This document shows, piece by piece, positions 1 through 9,918 of a stretch of DNA of 37,842 bases. This stretch comes from Actinomycetota bacterium (lineage in GTDB: Bacteria > Actinomycetota > Thermoleophilia > Gaiellales > Gaiellaceae), in contig JAFAHG010000164.1 in the NCBI GenBank assembly GCA_019237315.1, forward strand, positions 1 to 37,842, written 5' to 3'. A program made the position numbers and the translations under genes. Position 1 is the stretch's first letter. Each line of letters opens with the position of its first letter. The notes beneath the pieces were generated by a model that worked only from the letters and a program-made list of their open reading frames with translations, was not told where the DNA came from and ran no database searches.

Positions 1-1
1 G

Positions 2-250
2 ACGTCGGGGACCTACGCCCGCGGCGACCACGTCGTCGATCCGCACACCGGCCGCGCTCCGGACGACGTCCTGTCGGTGACGGTGACGGGCCCGGATCTC
101 GGGACGGCCGACGCCTATGCCACTGCGGCGTTCGCGATGGGCGCCGCCGGCCCGAGCTGGACGGCGAGGCTGCACGGCGGCTACGAGGCACTGACGATCC
201 TCGCCGACGGCCGCGTGCTGTCGACCCCCGGCTTTCCCCGCGTCGGCTGA
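2..250 (+). CDS. FAD:protein FMN transferase (ApbE family), C-terminal part
   Basis: Only the last 82 codons are inside the window; the reading frame is open from position 2 to TGA at 248-250. The visible protein contains [19 protein letters not shown] followed by a [13 protein letters not shown] segment. In the ApbE family these are the conserved 'DP.TG.p...v.SVTV' stretch and the 'aDa.aTa.f.mG' stretch of the C-terminal half, which take part in Mg2+ and FAD binding. ApbE enzymes covalently attach FMN to threonine residues of flavoproteins such as Nqr/Rnf subunits, usually at the outer face of the membrane. The N-terminus and any signal peptide lie upstream, so localisation cannot be judged. 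The call rests on pattern memory over a short stretch; another ApbE-like flavin protein is possible. Confidence 0.7.
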   Translation, partial: TSGTYARGDHVVDPHTGRAPDDVLSVTVTGPDLGTADAYATAAFAMGAAGPSWTARLHGGYEALTILADGRVLSTPGFPRVG

Positions 251-418
251 CCGACCGCCGCCGGGCCGCGTTCGCGGATCCCCGCGAACACGGGAACCCA
301 CCTCCCTCCCCAATAGGCGACGAGCCTACCGCCGCCGCGGCGGCGGCGAAATGTCCGATTCGTGCCGACTTCGTGACAATCGATCCCCGGCCGCGCGGGC
401 CGCTCGCGAAGCCGCGGC

Positions 419-424
419 TACCAT
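419..424 (+). promoter_or_regulatory. Predicted -10 box (TACCAT) of lepA
   Basis: TACCAT lies 13 bases before the lepA ATG, so the message would have a leader of only a few bases. There is no Shine-Dalgarno sequence before the start. The upstream gap (251-418) also holds a perfect 18-base palindrome of CCG/CGG repeats at 329-346 and a short TAGGC/GCCTA hairpin at 314-328, which may terminate apbE. No convincing -35 was found. Confidence 0.4.
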
Positions 425-437
425 CGCCGCTCAGCCG

Positions 438-2224
<1,787 letters not shown>

Positions 2225-2225
<1 letters not shown>

Positions 2226-2404
2226 TGACGCTCGAGATGCGGGAAACGTGCGAGCGCTGCGGCGTTTCCCTCGCGGCGGACGGCGACGCCGTCATCTGCT
2301 CGCACGAGTGCACGTTCTGTCCGTCGTGCGCCGCGGCCATGGCGCATACGTGTCCGAACTGCGGCGGTGAGCTCGTCGCGCGACCGAAACGGGTCGTGAC
2401 GTGA
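2225..2404 (+). CDS. DUF1272 small zinc-ribbon protein
   Basis: The 59-residue product carries eight cysteines in four pairs (C9/C12, C25/C29, C32/C35, C43/C46) and the motifs ICSHECTFC and CPNCGGELV. This pattern matches the DUF1272 family as I recall it, with two predicted zinc sites; no biochemical role is established for it. The ATG overlaps the lepA stop and the TGA overlaps the hemW GTG, so the gene sits inside the operon with no spare DNA on either side. That placement means it is cotranscribed with, and possibly coupled to, translation and haem-related genes. It could be a metal-binding or redox-responsive accessory protein, but this is not shown by the sequence. Confidence 0.8.
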
Positions 2405-3513
2405 CCGGCGCTCGTCACCTCTACGTCCATTTGCCGTTCTGCAGCCACCGCTGTGGATATTGCGACTTCGTCACCGTCGTGGGAGGGCGCGGCGACCACC
2501 ACGGGTACGTGGACGCACTTCTCACCGAGCTCGCGCTCGAACGTGAGTCGCTGGCTTCCACGCTCGAGACGGTCTTCCTCGGCGGCGGAACGCCGACGTT
2601 CACCGATCCGGCTGCTCTGGCGCGACTCCTCGCCGCGTTGCCCGCCGCGGAGGAAGTCACGGTCGAGGCGAACCCGGAGACGGTGACGCCCGGGCTTGCG
2701 GCACTCCTTCGACGCCACGGCGTCAATCGCGTGTCGCTCGGCGCGCAGACCTTCGACACGTCTCTTCTGGCCGTGCTCGAACGCGTTGCCACCCCGGACG
2801 ACGTCCGACGCGCCTTCTACGCTCTACGTGATGCCGGATTCGACAACATCTCCCTCGATCTCATCTACGGCATCCCAGGCCAGAGCGCCTCCGACGTCGC
2901 ACGCGACCTCGCCGAAGCGCTCGCTCTCCGGCCCGAGCACATCTCCGCGTACGAGCTCGAAGCGAAACCCGGAACCCGCTTCGCGCACGCACACGGAGCG
3001 GAGCTCGCACGCCTCGCCGATTCGATGGAGGGCTTCTTCGAGCTCGTCGTCGAGACGCTGACGGCCGCGGGGTACCGCTGGTACGAGACGGCGAACTTCT
3101 GCCGTTCGGCGTCGGATGTCGACGGGCGCGACCTGCGGGCGCGTCACAACCTCGCCTACTGGCGCGGGCGTGACTATCTCGGCCTCGGCGTGGGCGCGGT
3201 CAGCACAATCGAGAACCGGCGCTGGCGGAACGCTCCGTCACTCGGCGGCTACCTCGCCGCGCTCGGCCGCGGCGAACGGCCGCGCTGCGAGTACGAGGCG
3301 CTGCCCGTGGAGACCCGCCACGCCGAGCGGCTGATGCTCGGGCTCAGGCTCGACGAGCCCGTCGCGACGCGCGGCCTCGAGGAGGCGTTCGACCCCGTCG
3401 GGCTCGCCCGGCTCGAGGAGCTCGGTCTGGCCGAGCGGCGGCCGGGGGCGCTCACGCTGACGCGCCGCGGCCGATTCCTGGGCGACGGGGTGACCGCCAG
3501 GCTGCTTGCCTGA
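2401..3513 (+). CDS. hemW: Radical SAM haem chaperone HemW (HemN-like)
   Basis: The 370-residue protein is a cytoplasmic radical-SAM protein of the HemN/HemW family. Near the N-terminus it has CSHRCGYC (C14, C18, C21), the CxxxCxxC site that binds the 4Fe-4S cluster and S-adenosylmethionine, preceded by LYVHLPFC. Further on it has LGGGTPTF, SLGAQTF, the SLDLIYGIPGQ segment and RHNLAYWRG, the HNxxYW signature used to tell HemW from true coproporphyrinogen dehydrogenase. HemW proteins bind haem and deliver it to respiratory enzymes; older annotations call them oxygen-independent coproporphyrinogen oxidase. The GTG start overlaps the DUF1272 stop by four bases (GTGA). A minor role in porphyrin synthesis cannot be excluded from sequence alone. 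Confidence 0.95.
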   Translation: MTGARHLYVHLPFCSHRCGYCDFVTVVGGRGDHHGYVDALLTELALERESLASTLETVFLGGGTPTFTDPAALARLLAALPAAEEVTVEANPETVTPGLAALLRRHGVNRVSLGAQTFDTSLLAVLERVATPDDVRRAFYALRDAGFDNISLDLIYGIPGQSASDVARDLAEALALRPEHISAYELEAKPGTRFAHAHGAELARLADSMEGFFELVVETLTAAGYRWYETANFCRSASDVDGRDLRARHNLAYWRGRDYLGLGVGAVSTIENRRWRNAPSLGGYLAALGRGERPRCEYEALPVETRHAERLMLGLRLDEPVATRGLEEAFDPVGLARLEELGLAERRPGALTLTRRGRFLGDGVTARLLA

Positions 3514-3525
3514 CGCCCGCTCGCC

Positions 3526-3531
3526 TACCAT
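3526..3531 (+). promoter_or_regulatory. Predicted -10 box (TACCAT) of hrcA, leaderless start
   Basis: TACCAT ends seven bases before the hrcA ATG at 3539, the spacing expected if transcription begins at the start codon. A weak -35-like TTGCCT lies at 3506-3511. I saw no CIRCE inverted repeat (the usual HrcA operator) in this gap. Confidence 0.5.
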
Positions 3532-3538
3532 GACGGCG

Positions 3539-4567
3539 ATGGACGAAATGCTCTCGCAACGGCAGCGGGAGATCCTTCGCCGCATCATCGAGGAGTACGT
3601 CGCGACGGGCCAGCCGGTCGGGTCGAAGACGCTCGTCGAGCGTGCGGGCTTCGACCTCTCGTCGTCCACGGTGCGCGCGGAGCTCGCCGACCTCGAGCGG
3701 CGTGGACTCCTCACGCATCCGCACACGTCGGCCGGCCGGATGCCGACCGAGGCCGGCTACCGCGAGTACGTCGACGAGCTCCTCGCGCGCCCCGAGACGC
3801 GGCCGAGCAGCTTCGGGTTGCGGCTGCCGGCAGCGCGTTCCGAGGTCGAAGAGGCGCTGCAGGCGACGACCGACGCGCTTTCCCAGCTGACACGCCTCCT
3901 CGCGCTCGTCTCGGCGCCGCCGCTCGAGGCAGCGACGATCCGGCACGTCGAGGTCCTGCCGCTCCAGCCCGACGTGGTGATGGTCGTCGTCATCACCTCG
4001 ACCGGCGGTGTCGCGAAGCAGCGCTTCGTCTTCGCGGAGGCCGTCGACCCCGGACTCGTCGCCTGGGCGGGCGAGTACCTCCACGAGCGCCTCGTCGGCG
4101 TCCGGCTCCGCTCGCGCCTGCTGCGACGCGCACTCGAAGAACCGACGCTCTCGCCGCGCGAGCGCGCGTTCCTGGACGCGATCCGCGGGACGTTCGACGC
4201 CGTCGAGGACGAGAGGCAGCTCTACGTCGGCGGCGCCGCCGGCCTCCTCGACGAGCTGCGCGCGGAGGAGATCGGCGCGTACCGCAGCCTCATCGACGCC
4301 CTCGAAAAGCGTGCGGCGTTGCTCGACGTTCTCGCGCAGTCGTTCGACGCGCGGCGGCCGTTCGCACGCGTCGGCGACGAGCTCGAGCCGTCCGGCCTGC
4401 ACGAGGTCGCGCTTGTCGGCGTGAGCTACGGGCTCCCGAACCAGCCGCTCGGCGCGGTGAGCCTGCTCGGCCCGTTGCGGATGGACTACGAGAAAGCGCT
4501 GCGCTCGGTCCAGGCCGCGGCGTACGAGCTCTCGCGGTTCGTCGAAGAGGCATACGCCGAGGACTGA
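3539..4567 (+). CDS. hrcA: Heat-inducible transcription repressor HrcA
   Basis: The 342-residue product is the repressor that binds CIRCE operators before groE/dnaK genes and is kept active by GroEL. The N-terminal winged helix is clear: [41 protein letters not shown] and the [20 protein letters not shown] block. The C-terminal GAF-like domain ends with [20 protein letters not shown] and a helix ending in AYAED. The start at 3539 (MDEMLSQ) is chosen over an in-frame ATG at 3530 because family proteins begin just before the winged helix and the -10 box sits at 3526-3531; 3548 is also possible. dnaJ follows after 35 bases, the usual neighbour. Confidence 0.96.
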   Translation: MDEMLSQRQREILRRIIEEYVATGQPVGSKTLVERAGFDLSSSTVRAELADLERRGLLTHPHTSAGRMPTEAGYREYVDELLARPETRPSSFGLRLPAARSEVEEALQATTDALSQLTRLLALVSAPPLEAATIRHVEVLPLQPDVVMVVVITSTGGVAKQRFVFAEAVDPGLVAWAGEYLHERLVGVRLRSRLLRRALEEPTLSPRERAFLDAIRGTFDAVEDERQLYVGGAAGLLDELRAEEIGAYRSLIDALEKRAALLDVLAQSFDARRPFARVGDELEPSGLHEVALVGVSYGLPNQPLGAVSLLGPLRMDYEKALRSVQAAAYELSRFVEEAYAED

Positions 4568-4587
4568 GTCGCGCGGCACCTCGCTGG

Positions 4588-4593
4588 CACCAT
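4588..4593 (+). promoter_or_regulatory. Possible -10 box (CACCAT) before dnaJ
   Basis: CACCAT ends nine bases before the preferred dnaJ ATG at 4603, in the same relative place as the TACCAT boxes of hrcA and lepA. It may give dnaJ its own leaderless message in addition to read-through from hrcA. The first base departs from TAnnnT, so this is weaker than the others. Confidence 0.3.
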
Positions 4594-4602
4594 GTGACGC
4601 GG

Positions 4603-5712
4603 ATGTCCACGACCGAACGCGACTACTACGAGCTCCTCGAGGTCTCGCGCGACGCCGACGAGCGCGAGATCAAGAAGGCCTTCCGCCGTCTCGCGCGGCA
4701 GCTTCACCCCGACGTGTCGGAGGTGCCGGATGCCGAGGTCCGCTTTCGCGAGGTGTCCGAGGCCTACGAGGTCCTCTCGAACCCGGAGACCCGCCAGCTG
4801 TACGACCGCTACGGCCACGCCGGTCTGCGCTCGGGCGGCTTCAGCCCGTCGCACTTCGACCTCGGCGACCTCGGCGATCTGTTCTCGACGTTCTTCGGGG
4901 AAGACGTGTTCGGCGGCAGGGGCGGCCGTGGCCACCGCGCAGACGTCGCGGCCGCCGTCGAGATCGAGCTCGCAGAGGCCGCGCGCGGCGTGACGAAGAC
5001 TGTTTCCGTCGACCTCGCGGTGACGTGCGAGACGTGCGCTGGGAGCGGCGTCAAGCCCGGCACGCCGGTCGTCACGTGCCGTCGTTGCGGCGGCGCAGGG
5101 CGCTTGCAGCAGATCTCGCGCAGCGTCTTCGGCGAGTTCGTTCGGACCGCGAGCTGTCCCGAATGCGGCGGCACCGGCCGCGTGGCCGAGCAGCCGTGCG
5201 AAGACTGCGACGACGGCCGCCGGGTCGAACGGCGTGACGTCGAGGTCGTCGTCCCTCCCGGCATCCACGACGGTCAGCGCATCCGGCTGACGGGTGCGGG
5301 GCATGCCGGTGTGCGCGGCGGTCGCTCCGGCGATCTCTACGTTGGCGTGCGGATCGCCCCCGACCCCCGCTTCGCACGCGAAGGCAACGACGTGTACTCG
5401 CAGGTCGACCTGACCGTGGTCGAGGCGGCACTCGGGAAGAGCGTGCCGGTCGAGACGCTCGACGGCACCGTCGAGCTCGAGTTCGAGCCGGGGACGCAGC
5501 CGGGCGACGTGAAGGTGCTGCGTGGCAAGGGCATGCCGGTGCTGCAGGGCTTCGGGCGCGGCGACCAGCGTGTTCTCGTCAACGTGCTCGTTCCGCGGCG
5601 TCTCACTGACGAGCAGCGCAACCTGCTCGAGCAGTTCGAGCGCGCGACGGACGACGACACCTACCGACGCGAGGGCGGCTTCTTCCAAAAGTTGAAGAGC
5701 GCGTTCCGCTGA
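4603..5712 (+). CDS. dnaJ: Molecular chaperone DnaJ (Hsp40)
   Basis: DnaJ stimulates the ATPase of DnaK and presents unfolded clients. Of 369 residues, the J domain (about 5-70) has [13 protein letters not shown] and the HPD triad in [10 protein letters not shown] short Gly/Phe-rich region follows ([20 protein letters not shown]). The zinc domain has four cysteine pairs: [24 protein letters not shown] and CEDCDDGR; the fourth departs from CxxCxGxG but keeps both cysteines. The C-terminal client-binding region contains [19 protein letters not shown] at 4594 in frame would add three residues; ATG 4603 is preferred because it directly precedes the J domain. Its place after hrcA fits heat-shock control, although no CIRCE site is visible here. 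Confidence 0.96.
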   Translation: MSTTERDYYELLEVSRDADEREIKKAFRRLARQLHPDVSEVPDAEVRFREVSEAYEVLSNPETRQLYDRYGHAGLRSGGFSPSHFDLGDLGDLFSTFFGEDVFGGRGGRGHRADVAAAVEIELAEAARGVTKTVSVDLAVTCETCAGSGVKPGTPVVTCRRCGGAGRLQQISRSVFGEFVRTASCPECGGTGRVAEQPCEDCDDGRRVERRDVEVVVPPGIHDGQRIRLTGAGHAGVRGGRSGDLYVGVRIAPDPRFAREGNDVYSQVDLTVVEAALGKSVPVETLDGTVELEFEPGTQPGDVKVLRGKGMPVLQGFGRGDQRVLVNVLVPRRLTDEQRNLLEQFERATDDDTYRREGGFFQKLKSAFR

Positions 5713-5753
5713 TCCGCGCGTCGGTTACCGTCGGGCTCGACGACGCCGAGGAG

Positions 5754-6455
5754 TTGCGCGCACGGTTCGTCGACCTCGCTCCCGACGGCTTCGAGGAGCG
5801 TGCCGTCGGCGGCGGAGTCGAGCTCGCGGCCTACGGCGACGCGGCAGAACGCGTGCGCGAGGCGTTCGCGGGCGCAGACGTGCGCACCGTCGAAGACGGG
5901 TGGGAAGACCGTTGGCGCGAGTTCCACCACGGCGTCCGCATCGGAGCCCTCTGGGTCGGCCCGCCGTGGGAGGCGGCGCCCGACGACGTTGTCGCGATCG
6001 TGGTCGACCCGGGCCGTGCGTTCGGGACGGGCGCCCACCCGACGACGCGCCTCTGCCTCGAGCTCCTGGCGGACGTCGAGCCGGGGAGCCTCGTCGACGT
6101 CGGCTGCGGCTCGGGTGTGCTCTCGATCGCCGCAGTCCGGCTCGGCTTCGCGCCGGTGGTCGCCGTCGACGTCGCCGCCGCCGCCGTCGAGGCGACGCTC
6201 GCCAACGCTGCCGCGAACGAGGTCGAGTTGGAGGCACGCGTCCTCGACGCGCTCACCGAACCGCTGCCGGCCGCAGATGCGGTGGTCGCGAACATCGCGC
6301 TCGACGCCGTCGAGGTGCTGGCACCGCGCGTCGAAGCGAACCTCCTCGTCACGTCCGGCTACCTCGCGCGCGACACGCCGCACCTCGCCGGCTTCGTGTG
6401 CGTGGAGCGGCGCGAGCGGGAGGGCTGGGCGGCCGAGTTGCACGCGCGGAAGTAG
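5754..6455 (+). CDS. prmA: Ribosomal protein L11 methyltransferase (PrmA)
   Basis: PrmA transfers methyl groups from S-adenosylmethionine to ribosomal protein L11. The core motifs are present: FGTGAHPTTRLCLELL, the SAM-binding DVGCGSGVLSIAAVRLG, and ANIALDAVEVLAP at the place of the family's 'NIL' motif. The given start is the first canonical one (TTG at 5754, 233 residues), but the same frame continues upstream through [18 protein letters not shown], which looks like the genuine PrmA N-terminus. No ATG, GTG or TTG exists there; only CTG at 5709 or ATC at 5712, overlapping the dnaJ TGA, could start that form. The true start is therefore probably non-canonical and coupled to dnaJ. Confidence 0.9.
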   Translation: MRARFVDLAPDGFEERAVGGGVELAAYGDAAERVREAFAGADVRTVEDGWEDRWREFHHGVRIGALWVGPPWEAAPDDVVAIVVDPGRAFGTGAHPTTRLCLELLADVEPGSLVDVGCGSGVLSIAAVRLGFAPVVAVDVAAAAVEATLANAAANEVELEARVLDALTEPLPAADAVVANIALDAVEVLAPRVEANLLVTSGYLARDTPHLAGFVCVERREREGWAAELHARK

Positions 6456-6458
6456 CAT
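6453..6458 (+). promoter_or_regulatory. Predicted -10 box (TAGCAT) of mtaB
   Basis: TAGCAT overlaps the prmA stop codon and ends nine bases before the mtaB ATG, so the expected transcript has almost no leader. There is no Shine-Dalgarno sequence before mtaB. Confidence 0.4.
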
Positions 6459-6467
6459 CTTCGGGCC

Positions 6468-7664
6468 ATGGCCCGTTTCCGCGCCGATTTCCTCGGATGC
6501 AAGGTCTCGCACGTCGACGTGCAGGAAGTGCGCGAGCGGCTGCTCGCAGACGGCCACGAGGAGGCTTCGGACGCCGATGTGGCCGTGATCAGCACGTGTT
6601 GCGTCACGAACGAGGCCCTCGCCAAGAGCCGTAAGGCGGCCGCGCGCGCGGCGAGGACGTGCGCGAAGGTCTACGTCACCGGCTGCGGGGCGAACCTCGC
6701 GGGCGACGCCTTTGCGGGCCTTCCCGCGAACGTCGTCGTGGTCGCGCGGCGGGCGGAGGAGACGGCGCAGGTCGTCGCCGACGACCTCGGTGCGATCGGT
6801 TGCGTCCAGGCCGACGCGCGTCTCGACCGCGTCCGCGCCTTCGTGAAGATCCAGGACGGCTGTTCGTTCTCGTGCGCGTTCTGCGTCATCCCGCTCGTCC
6901 GCGGCGCGTCGCGCAGCAGGCCTGCCGGCGCGGTGCTCGCGGAGATCGCACGTCGCGTCGCGCAAGGTCACCGTGAGGTCGTCCTGACGGGGATCAACCT
7001 CGGCTGCTTCCGCGACCGCGCTGCGGACTACGACCTGCCGAGGCTCGTGCGCGAGGCCGCCGCCACCCCGGGCCTCGCCCGCCTCCGGCTGAGCTCGATC
7101 GAGATCAACCACGTCGACCGCGACCTTGTCGCGGCGCTGCGCGAGTCGCCGACCGTCGCGCGCCACCTCCACGTGCCGCTGCAGTCCGGCGACGACGGCG
7201 TTCTACGCGCGATGGGGCGGAGGTACACGACCAAGACGTATCGCGACCGCCTTGCGCTCCTCGACGACGACTTCAACCTGACGACCGACGTGATCGTCGG
7301 CTTCCCGGCCGAGGACGACCAGGCGTTCGGCCGGACGGTGCAGACTCTGCGAGAGGCGGGTATTGCCCGCGTACACGTGTTTCCGTACTCGCCCCGACCA
7401 GGAACGCGTACGGCGACGAGCGACGCGGTTCCTCCGTCGGTGAAGAAGAACCGCGTCGCCGAGTTGCGCGCCCTCTCCGCCGAGCTCGAGCGCCGGCACT
7501 GGGCGACGAAGCTCGGCCGGGAGGATGTCGTGCTCGTCGACCGGCCCGGCCGCGGCTACGGCGACGACTACTCGCCGTTCCTCGTCGACGCGCCGGTCGG
7601 CGATCTCGTCCGCGTGCGCGCACAGGCTCTGACCGAGGAGGGAATCCTTGCCGTCGCAGCATGA
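6468..7664 (+). CDS. mtaB: tRNA ct6A/t6A37 methylthiotransferase MtaB
   Basis: This radical-SAM methylthiotransferase converts t6A at position 37 of ANN-decoding tRNAs to ms2t6A. The 398-residue protein has the UPF0004 domain first, with cluster cysteines C11 (FLGCKVS), C44/C45 (STCCVTNEA) and VTGCGAN. The radical-SAM site CSFSCAFC (C132, C136, C139) follows, then LTGINLGCF, the HLHVPLQSG signature, GFPAE and the VFPYSPRPGT segment. A TRAM-like end is present. The TGCGA / HLHVPLQSGDD pattern and length favour MtaB over MiaB or RimO. It overlaps the HIT gene by 17 bases. The same class of gene sits after prmA in many Firmicutes and Actinobacteria. Confidence 0.93.
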   Translation: MARFRADFLGCKVSHVDVQEVRERLLADGHEEASDADVAVISTCCVTNEALAKSRKAAARAARTCAKVYVTGCGANLAGDAFAGLPANVVVVARRAEETAQVVADDLGAIGCVQADARLDRVRAFVKIQDGCSFSCAFCVIPLVRGASRSRPAGAVLAEIARRVAQGHREVVLTGINLGCFRDRAADYDLPRLVREAAATPGLARLRLSSIEINHVDRDLVAALRESPTVARHLHVPLQSGDDGVLRAMGRRYTTKTYRDRLALLDDDFNLTTDVIVGFPAEDDQAFGRTVQTLREAGIARVHVFPYSPRPGTRTATSDAVPPSVKKNRVAELRALSAELERRHWATKLGREDVVLVDRPGRGYGDDYSPFLVDAPVGDLVRVRAQALTEEGILAVAA

Positions 7665-8016
7665 CGACTGCGTGTTCTGCGACATCGTCCGCAACGGGAC
7701 GTACGTCGCGAAGACGAAAGGGTTCGTCGCCATCAACGACATCAACCCGAAGGCGCAGACGCACCTGCTGATCATCCCGGAACGGCATGTCGACTCATTC
7801 CGCGAGATCGGTCACTTCGGCGCCGGCGACACCAAGCGCATGCTGGAGTTCATCGCCGAGACCGCGCGCGGTGCCGGCCTGACCGACTACCGCATCGAGG
7901 TGAACGTCGGCCGGAGCGCAGGGCAAACCGTGTTCCATCTCCACTGGCACGTCCTCGGGGACGTCGAGAGCCACATCCACATCCCGAATTCGCTGACGGC
8001 GGTGACCGAGCTGTGA
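7648..8016 (+). CDS. HIT family nucleotide-binding hydrolase (HinT-like)
   Basis: The 122-residue protein has the histidine triad HLHWHVLG near the C-terminus, preceded by VNVGRSAGQTVFH, and an N-terminal CVFCDIV segment. HinT-type proteins hydrolyse nucleoside phosphoramidates and acyl-adenylates in the cytoplasm. The start is TTG at 7648, supported by an unusually good Shine-Dalgarno sequence (GAGGAGGGA, 7636-7644), one of the few in the window. The start lies inside mtaB, so translation is probably coupled. CVFC resembles the zinc-binding cysteines of some HIT proteins. The stop overlaps the next GTG by three bases. Confidence 0.93.
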   Translation: MPSQHDDCVFCDIVRNGTYVAKTKGFVAINDINPKAQTHLLIIPERHVDSFREIGHFGAGDTKRMLEFIAETARGAGLTDYRIEVNVGRSAGQTVFHLHWHVLGDVESHIHIPNSLTAVTEL

Positions 8017-8456
8017 CGTTGATCGAGCAGCTGGAGACCGAGGTGAAGGAAGCGACTCTCGCGCGTGATGCACAGCGCCGCGACGCCCTGCGGCTGATCC
8101 TGGCGAGTCTCCGGTCTGCGGAAAAGGACCTCCAGCGGCCGCTCTCGAACGACGAGGAGCTGCAGGTCCTGCAACGCGAACGCAAGCGGCGGGTGGAAGC
8201 CGCCGACGCGTTCCGCGCGGGGGGGCGCGAGGCGCAGGCCGCCGGTGAGGAGGCCGAGCTCGCGATCCTTGAGGAGTTCATGCCCGAGCCCGTTTCGGAG
8301 GAGGAGCTCGAGCGGATCGTCGACGACGCGATCGCCGAGAACGGCGCGACAAGCCTCCGCGACATGGGTCGCGTGATGGCGGACGTGATGCCGCAGATCG
8401 CGGGGCGCGCCGACGGCTCGGCCGTCAGCCAGATCGTCCGCGAAAAGCTCGCGTGA
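8013..8456 (+). CDS. GatB/YqeY domain-containing protein
   Basis: The 147-residue product matches the YqeY family, which resembles the tRNA-binding tail of GatB, the amidotransferase subunit. Visible features are the N-terminal helix LIEQLETEVKEATLARD, the RDALRLILASLRSAEKD segment, the EEFMPEPVSEEELE block and the C-terminal GRADGSAVSQIVREKL. It is probably cytoplasmic and its precise function is unknown; a role in tRNA handling is inferred from the GatB similarity. GTG at 8013 overlaps the HIT gene stop and its own stop overlaps the next GTG, giving three genes in one coupled chain. Confidence 0.93.
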   Translation: MTLIEQLETEVKEATLARDAQRRDALRLILASLRSAEKDLQRPLSNDEELQVLQRERKRRVEAADAFRAGGREAQAAGEEAELAILEEFMPEPVSEEELERIVDDAIAENGATSLRDMGRVMADVMPQIAGRADGSAVSQIVREKLA

Positions 8457-8827
8457 ACGTCTTCGCAGACATCGGCGAGGTGCCGGCGCTGCAAATCTGG
8501 GACGGTGTCGTCGCGCGGCCCGTCCACGCCGAGCGGATGACGATGGGGCTCATCGAGCTCGAGCCGGGGGCAGTCGTCCCGGAGCACAGCCACGGGCAGG
8601 AGCAGATCGGCATCCTGCTCGCCGGGTCGATGACGTTCACGATCGGGGGCGAGACGAAGACGGTCGGCCCCGGCGGAATCTGGACGATTCTCGCCGACGT
8701 CCCGCACTCGGTCGAGGCCGGCAAGGACGGTGCCGTCGCCTTCGAGATCTTCGCCCCCGGGCGAACGGACTGGCGGGACCTCCCCGCCGCGCCGGCGCGC
8801 GCGCCGCGCTGGCCGCCGCCCGGGTAA
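8453..8827 (+). CDS. Small cupin-domain protein
   Basis: The 124-residue protein is a single cupin barrel. Cupin motif 1 is visible as PEHSHGQEQIGILLAG and motif 2 around GPGGIWTILADVPHSVEA, supplying His, Glu and His ligands for a metal. Such proteins range from dioxygenases to sugar isomerases and sensors, so the substrate is unknown. The C-terminal tail is rich in proline, arginine and alanine (APARAPRWPPPG) and may be disordered. The GTG start overlaps the yqeY stop (GTGA), and a terminator-like hairpin follows 17 bases after the stop, so this is the last gene of the run. Confidence 0.85.
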   Translation: MNVFADIGEVPALQIWDGVVARPVHAERMTMGLIELEPGAVVPEHSHGQEQIGILLAGSMTFTIGGETKTVGPGGIWTILADVPHSVEAGKDGAVAFEIFAPGRTDWRDLPAAPARAPRWPPPG

Positions 8828-8844
8828 CCCGCGGGTTCACCCCC

Positions 8845-8867
8845 CAAGGGGGCGCACGGCCCCCTTG
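8845..8867 (+). terminator. Hairpin terminator after the cupin gene
   Basis: CAAGGGGGC pairs perfectly with GCCCCCTTG around a five-base loop. There is no T-tract. It separates the cupin gene from the phoH promoter. Confidence 0.7.
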
Positions 8868-8942
8868 CATGCACGCTACCGGGGCGCGTGTGACGTGTCT
8901 GTGCCGGAAGTGCGCCGAGAGCGTGTCGAATCTTCCACGGCC

Positions 8943-8948
8943 TACACT
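8943..8948 (+). promoter_or_regulatory. Predicted -10 box (TACACT) of phoH, leaderless GTG
   Basis: TACACT ends six bases before the GTG at 8955, placing the transcription start at or next to the start codon. The frame is open further upstream, but this box and the family's N-terminus support 8955. The whole gap from 8828 to 8954 holds only the hairpin and this box. Confidence 0.5.
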
Positions 8949-8954
8949 GGCTCC

Positions 8955-9914
8955 GTGCAGGAGGTTCTCGACGTCTCGAACGCCGTCGCGGCGGAGCTCG
9001 CCGGGATGGGGGACGGGGTGCTCGACGCGCTGCGCGACCGACTCAACTGCACGATCCGCCTCCGCGGCAACCAGCTCACCCTCGAGGGGAACGACGAGGA
9101 CGTCACCGAGGCGCGCGAGGTCATCGACGAGCTCGTCGAGCTCGTCGAGGGCGGCCACCAGATCGGTGCGCACACGGTCGACGCCGTGCTCGGCGCGCTC
9201 GAGGCGGAGCAGGACGTCCGCGAGGTCTTCGACGACGTCGTCTGGCGCCACCGCGGCAAGAAGATCTCGCCGAAGACCGTCACGCAGAAGGCCTACGTCG
9301 ACTCGATCCGCCGCTGCACGGTCACATTCGGCATCGGCCCCGCCGGCACCGGCAAGACCTACCTCGCGATGGCGCTCGCAGTCGCCGCGCTCTCCGACCG
9401 GCAGGTGGCGCGCATCATCCTCACGCGCCCCGCGGTCGAGGCGGGCGAGCGCCTGGGCTTCCTTCCCGGCGACATGCTGGCGAAGGTCGACCCGTATCTG
9501 CGTCCGCTCTTCGACGCGCTCTACGACATGCTCGACCCCGACAAGGCGAACACGTACATGGAGCGCGGCACGATCGAGGTCGCACCGCTCGCCTTCATGC
9601 GCGGAAGGACGCTGAACGACAGCTTCATCATCCTCGACGAGGCGCAGAACACAACGCCGGAGCAGATGCAGATGTTCCTCACCCGCCTTGGTTTCGGCTC
9701 GAGGGTGGTCGTCACCGGCGACGTGACGCAGATCGACCTGCCGCGCGACCAGGCGTCGGGGCTAATCCAGGTGCAGGACATCCTGCGTTCGATCGAAGGC
9801 ATCGCGTTCATCCGCTTCGGCCACGAGGACGTCGTTCGGCACAAGCTCGTGCAGCGCATCGTCGAGGCGTACAAGCAGCACGCGGAGGAGACCGGCACCG
9901 AGCGGAGGCGCTGA
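8955..9914 (+). CDS. PhoH family ATPase (PhoH-like, YbeZ type)
   Basis: The 319-residue protein has an N-terminal KH-like region (residues 1-100, CTIRLRGNQLTLEGNDEDV) and a P-loop ATPase domain with GIGPAGTGKTYLA at about residues 126-138, RPAVEAGERLGFLPGD, the Walker B FIILDEAQNTTPEQ and VTGDVTQIDLP. This is the PhoH2/YbeZ type that partners the endoribonuclease YbeY in rRNA maturation. ybeY follows after four bases, as in many bacteria. The GTG start at 8955 is chosen because the sequence before it (to 8730) is Arg/Pro-rich frame-shadow of the cupin gene and because of the -10 box at 8943. Confidence 0.95.
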   Translation: MQEVLDVSNAVAAELAGMGDGVLDALRDRLNCTIRLRGNQLTLEGNDEDVTEAREVIDELVELVEGGHQIGAHTVDAVLGALEAEQDVREVFDDVVWRHRGKKISPKTVTQKAYVDSIRRCTVTFGIGPAGTGKTYLAMALAVAALSDRQVARIILTRPAVEAGERLGFLPGDMLAKVDPYLRPLFDALYDMLDPDKANTYMERGTIEVAPLAFMRGRTLNDSFIILDEAQNTTPEQMQMFLTRLGFGSRVVVTGDVTQIDLPRDQASGLIQVQDILRSIEGIAFIRFGHEDVVRHKLVQRIVEAYKQHAEETGTERRR

Positions 9915-9918
9915 GGGC

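Noticed and set aside
3514-3538. CIRCE operator before hrcA
   Set aside because: No TTAGCACTC/GAGTGCTAA-type inverted repeat is present in the gap or before dnaJ, so autoregulation through CIRCE is not supported here.
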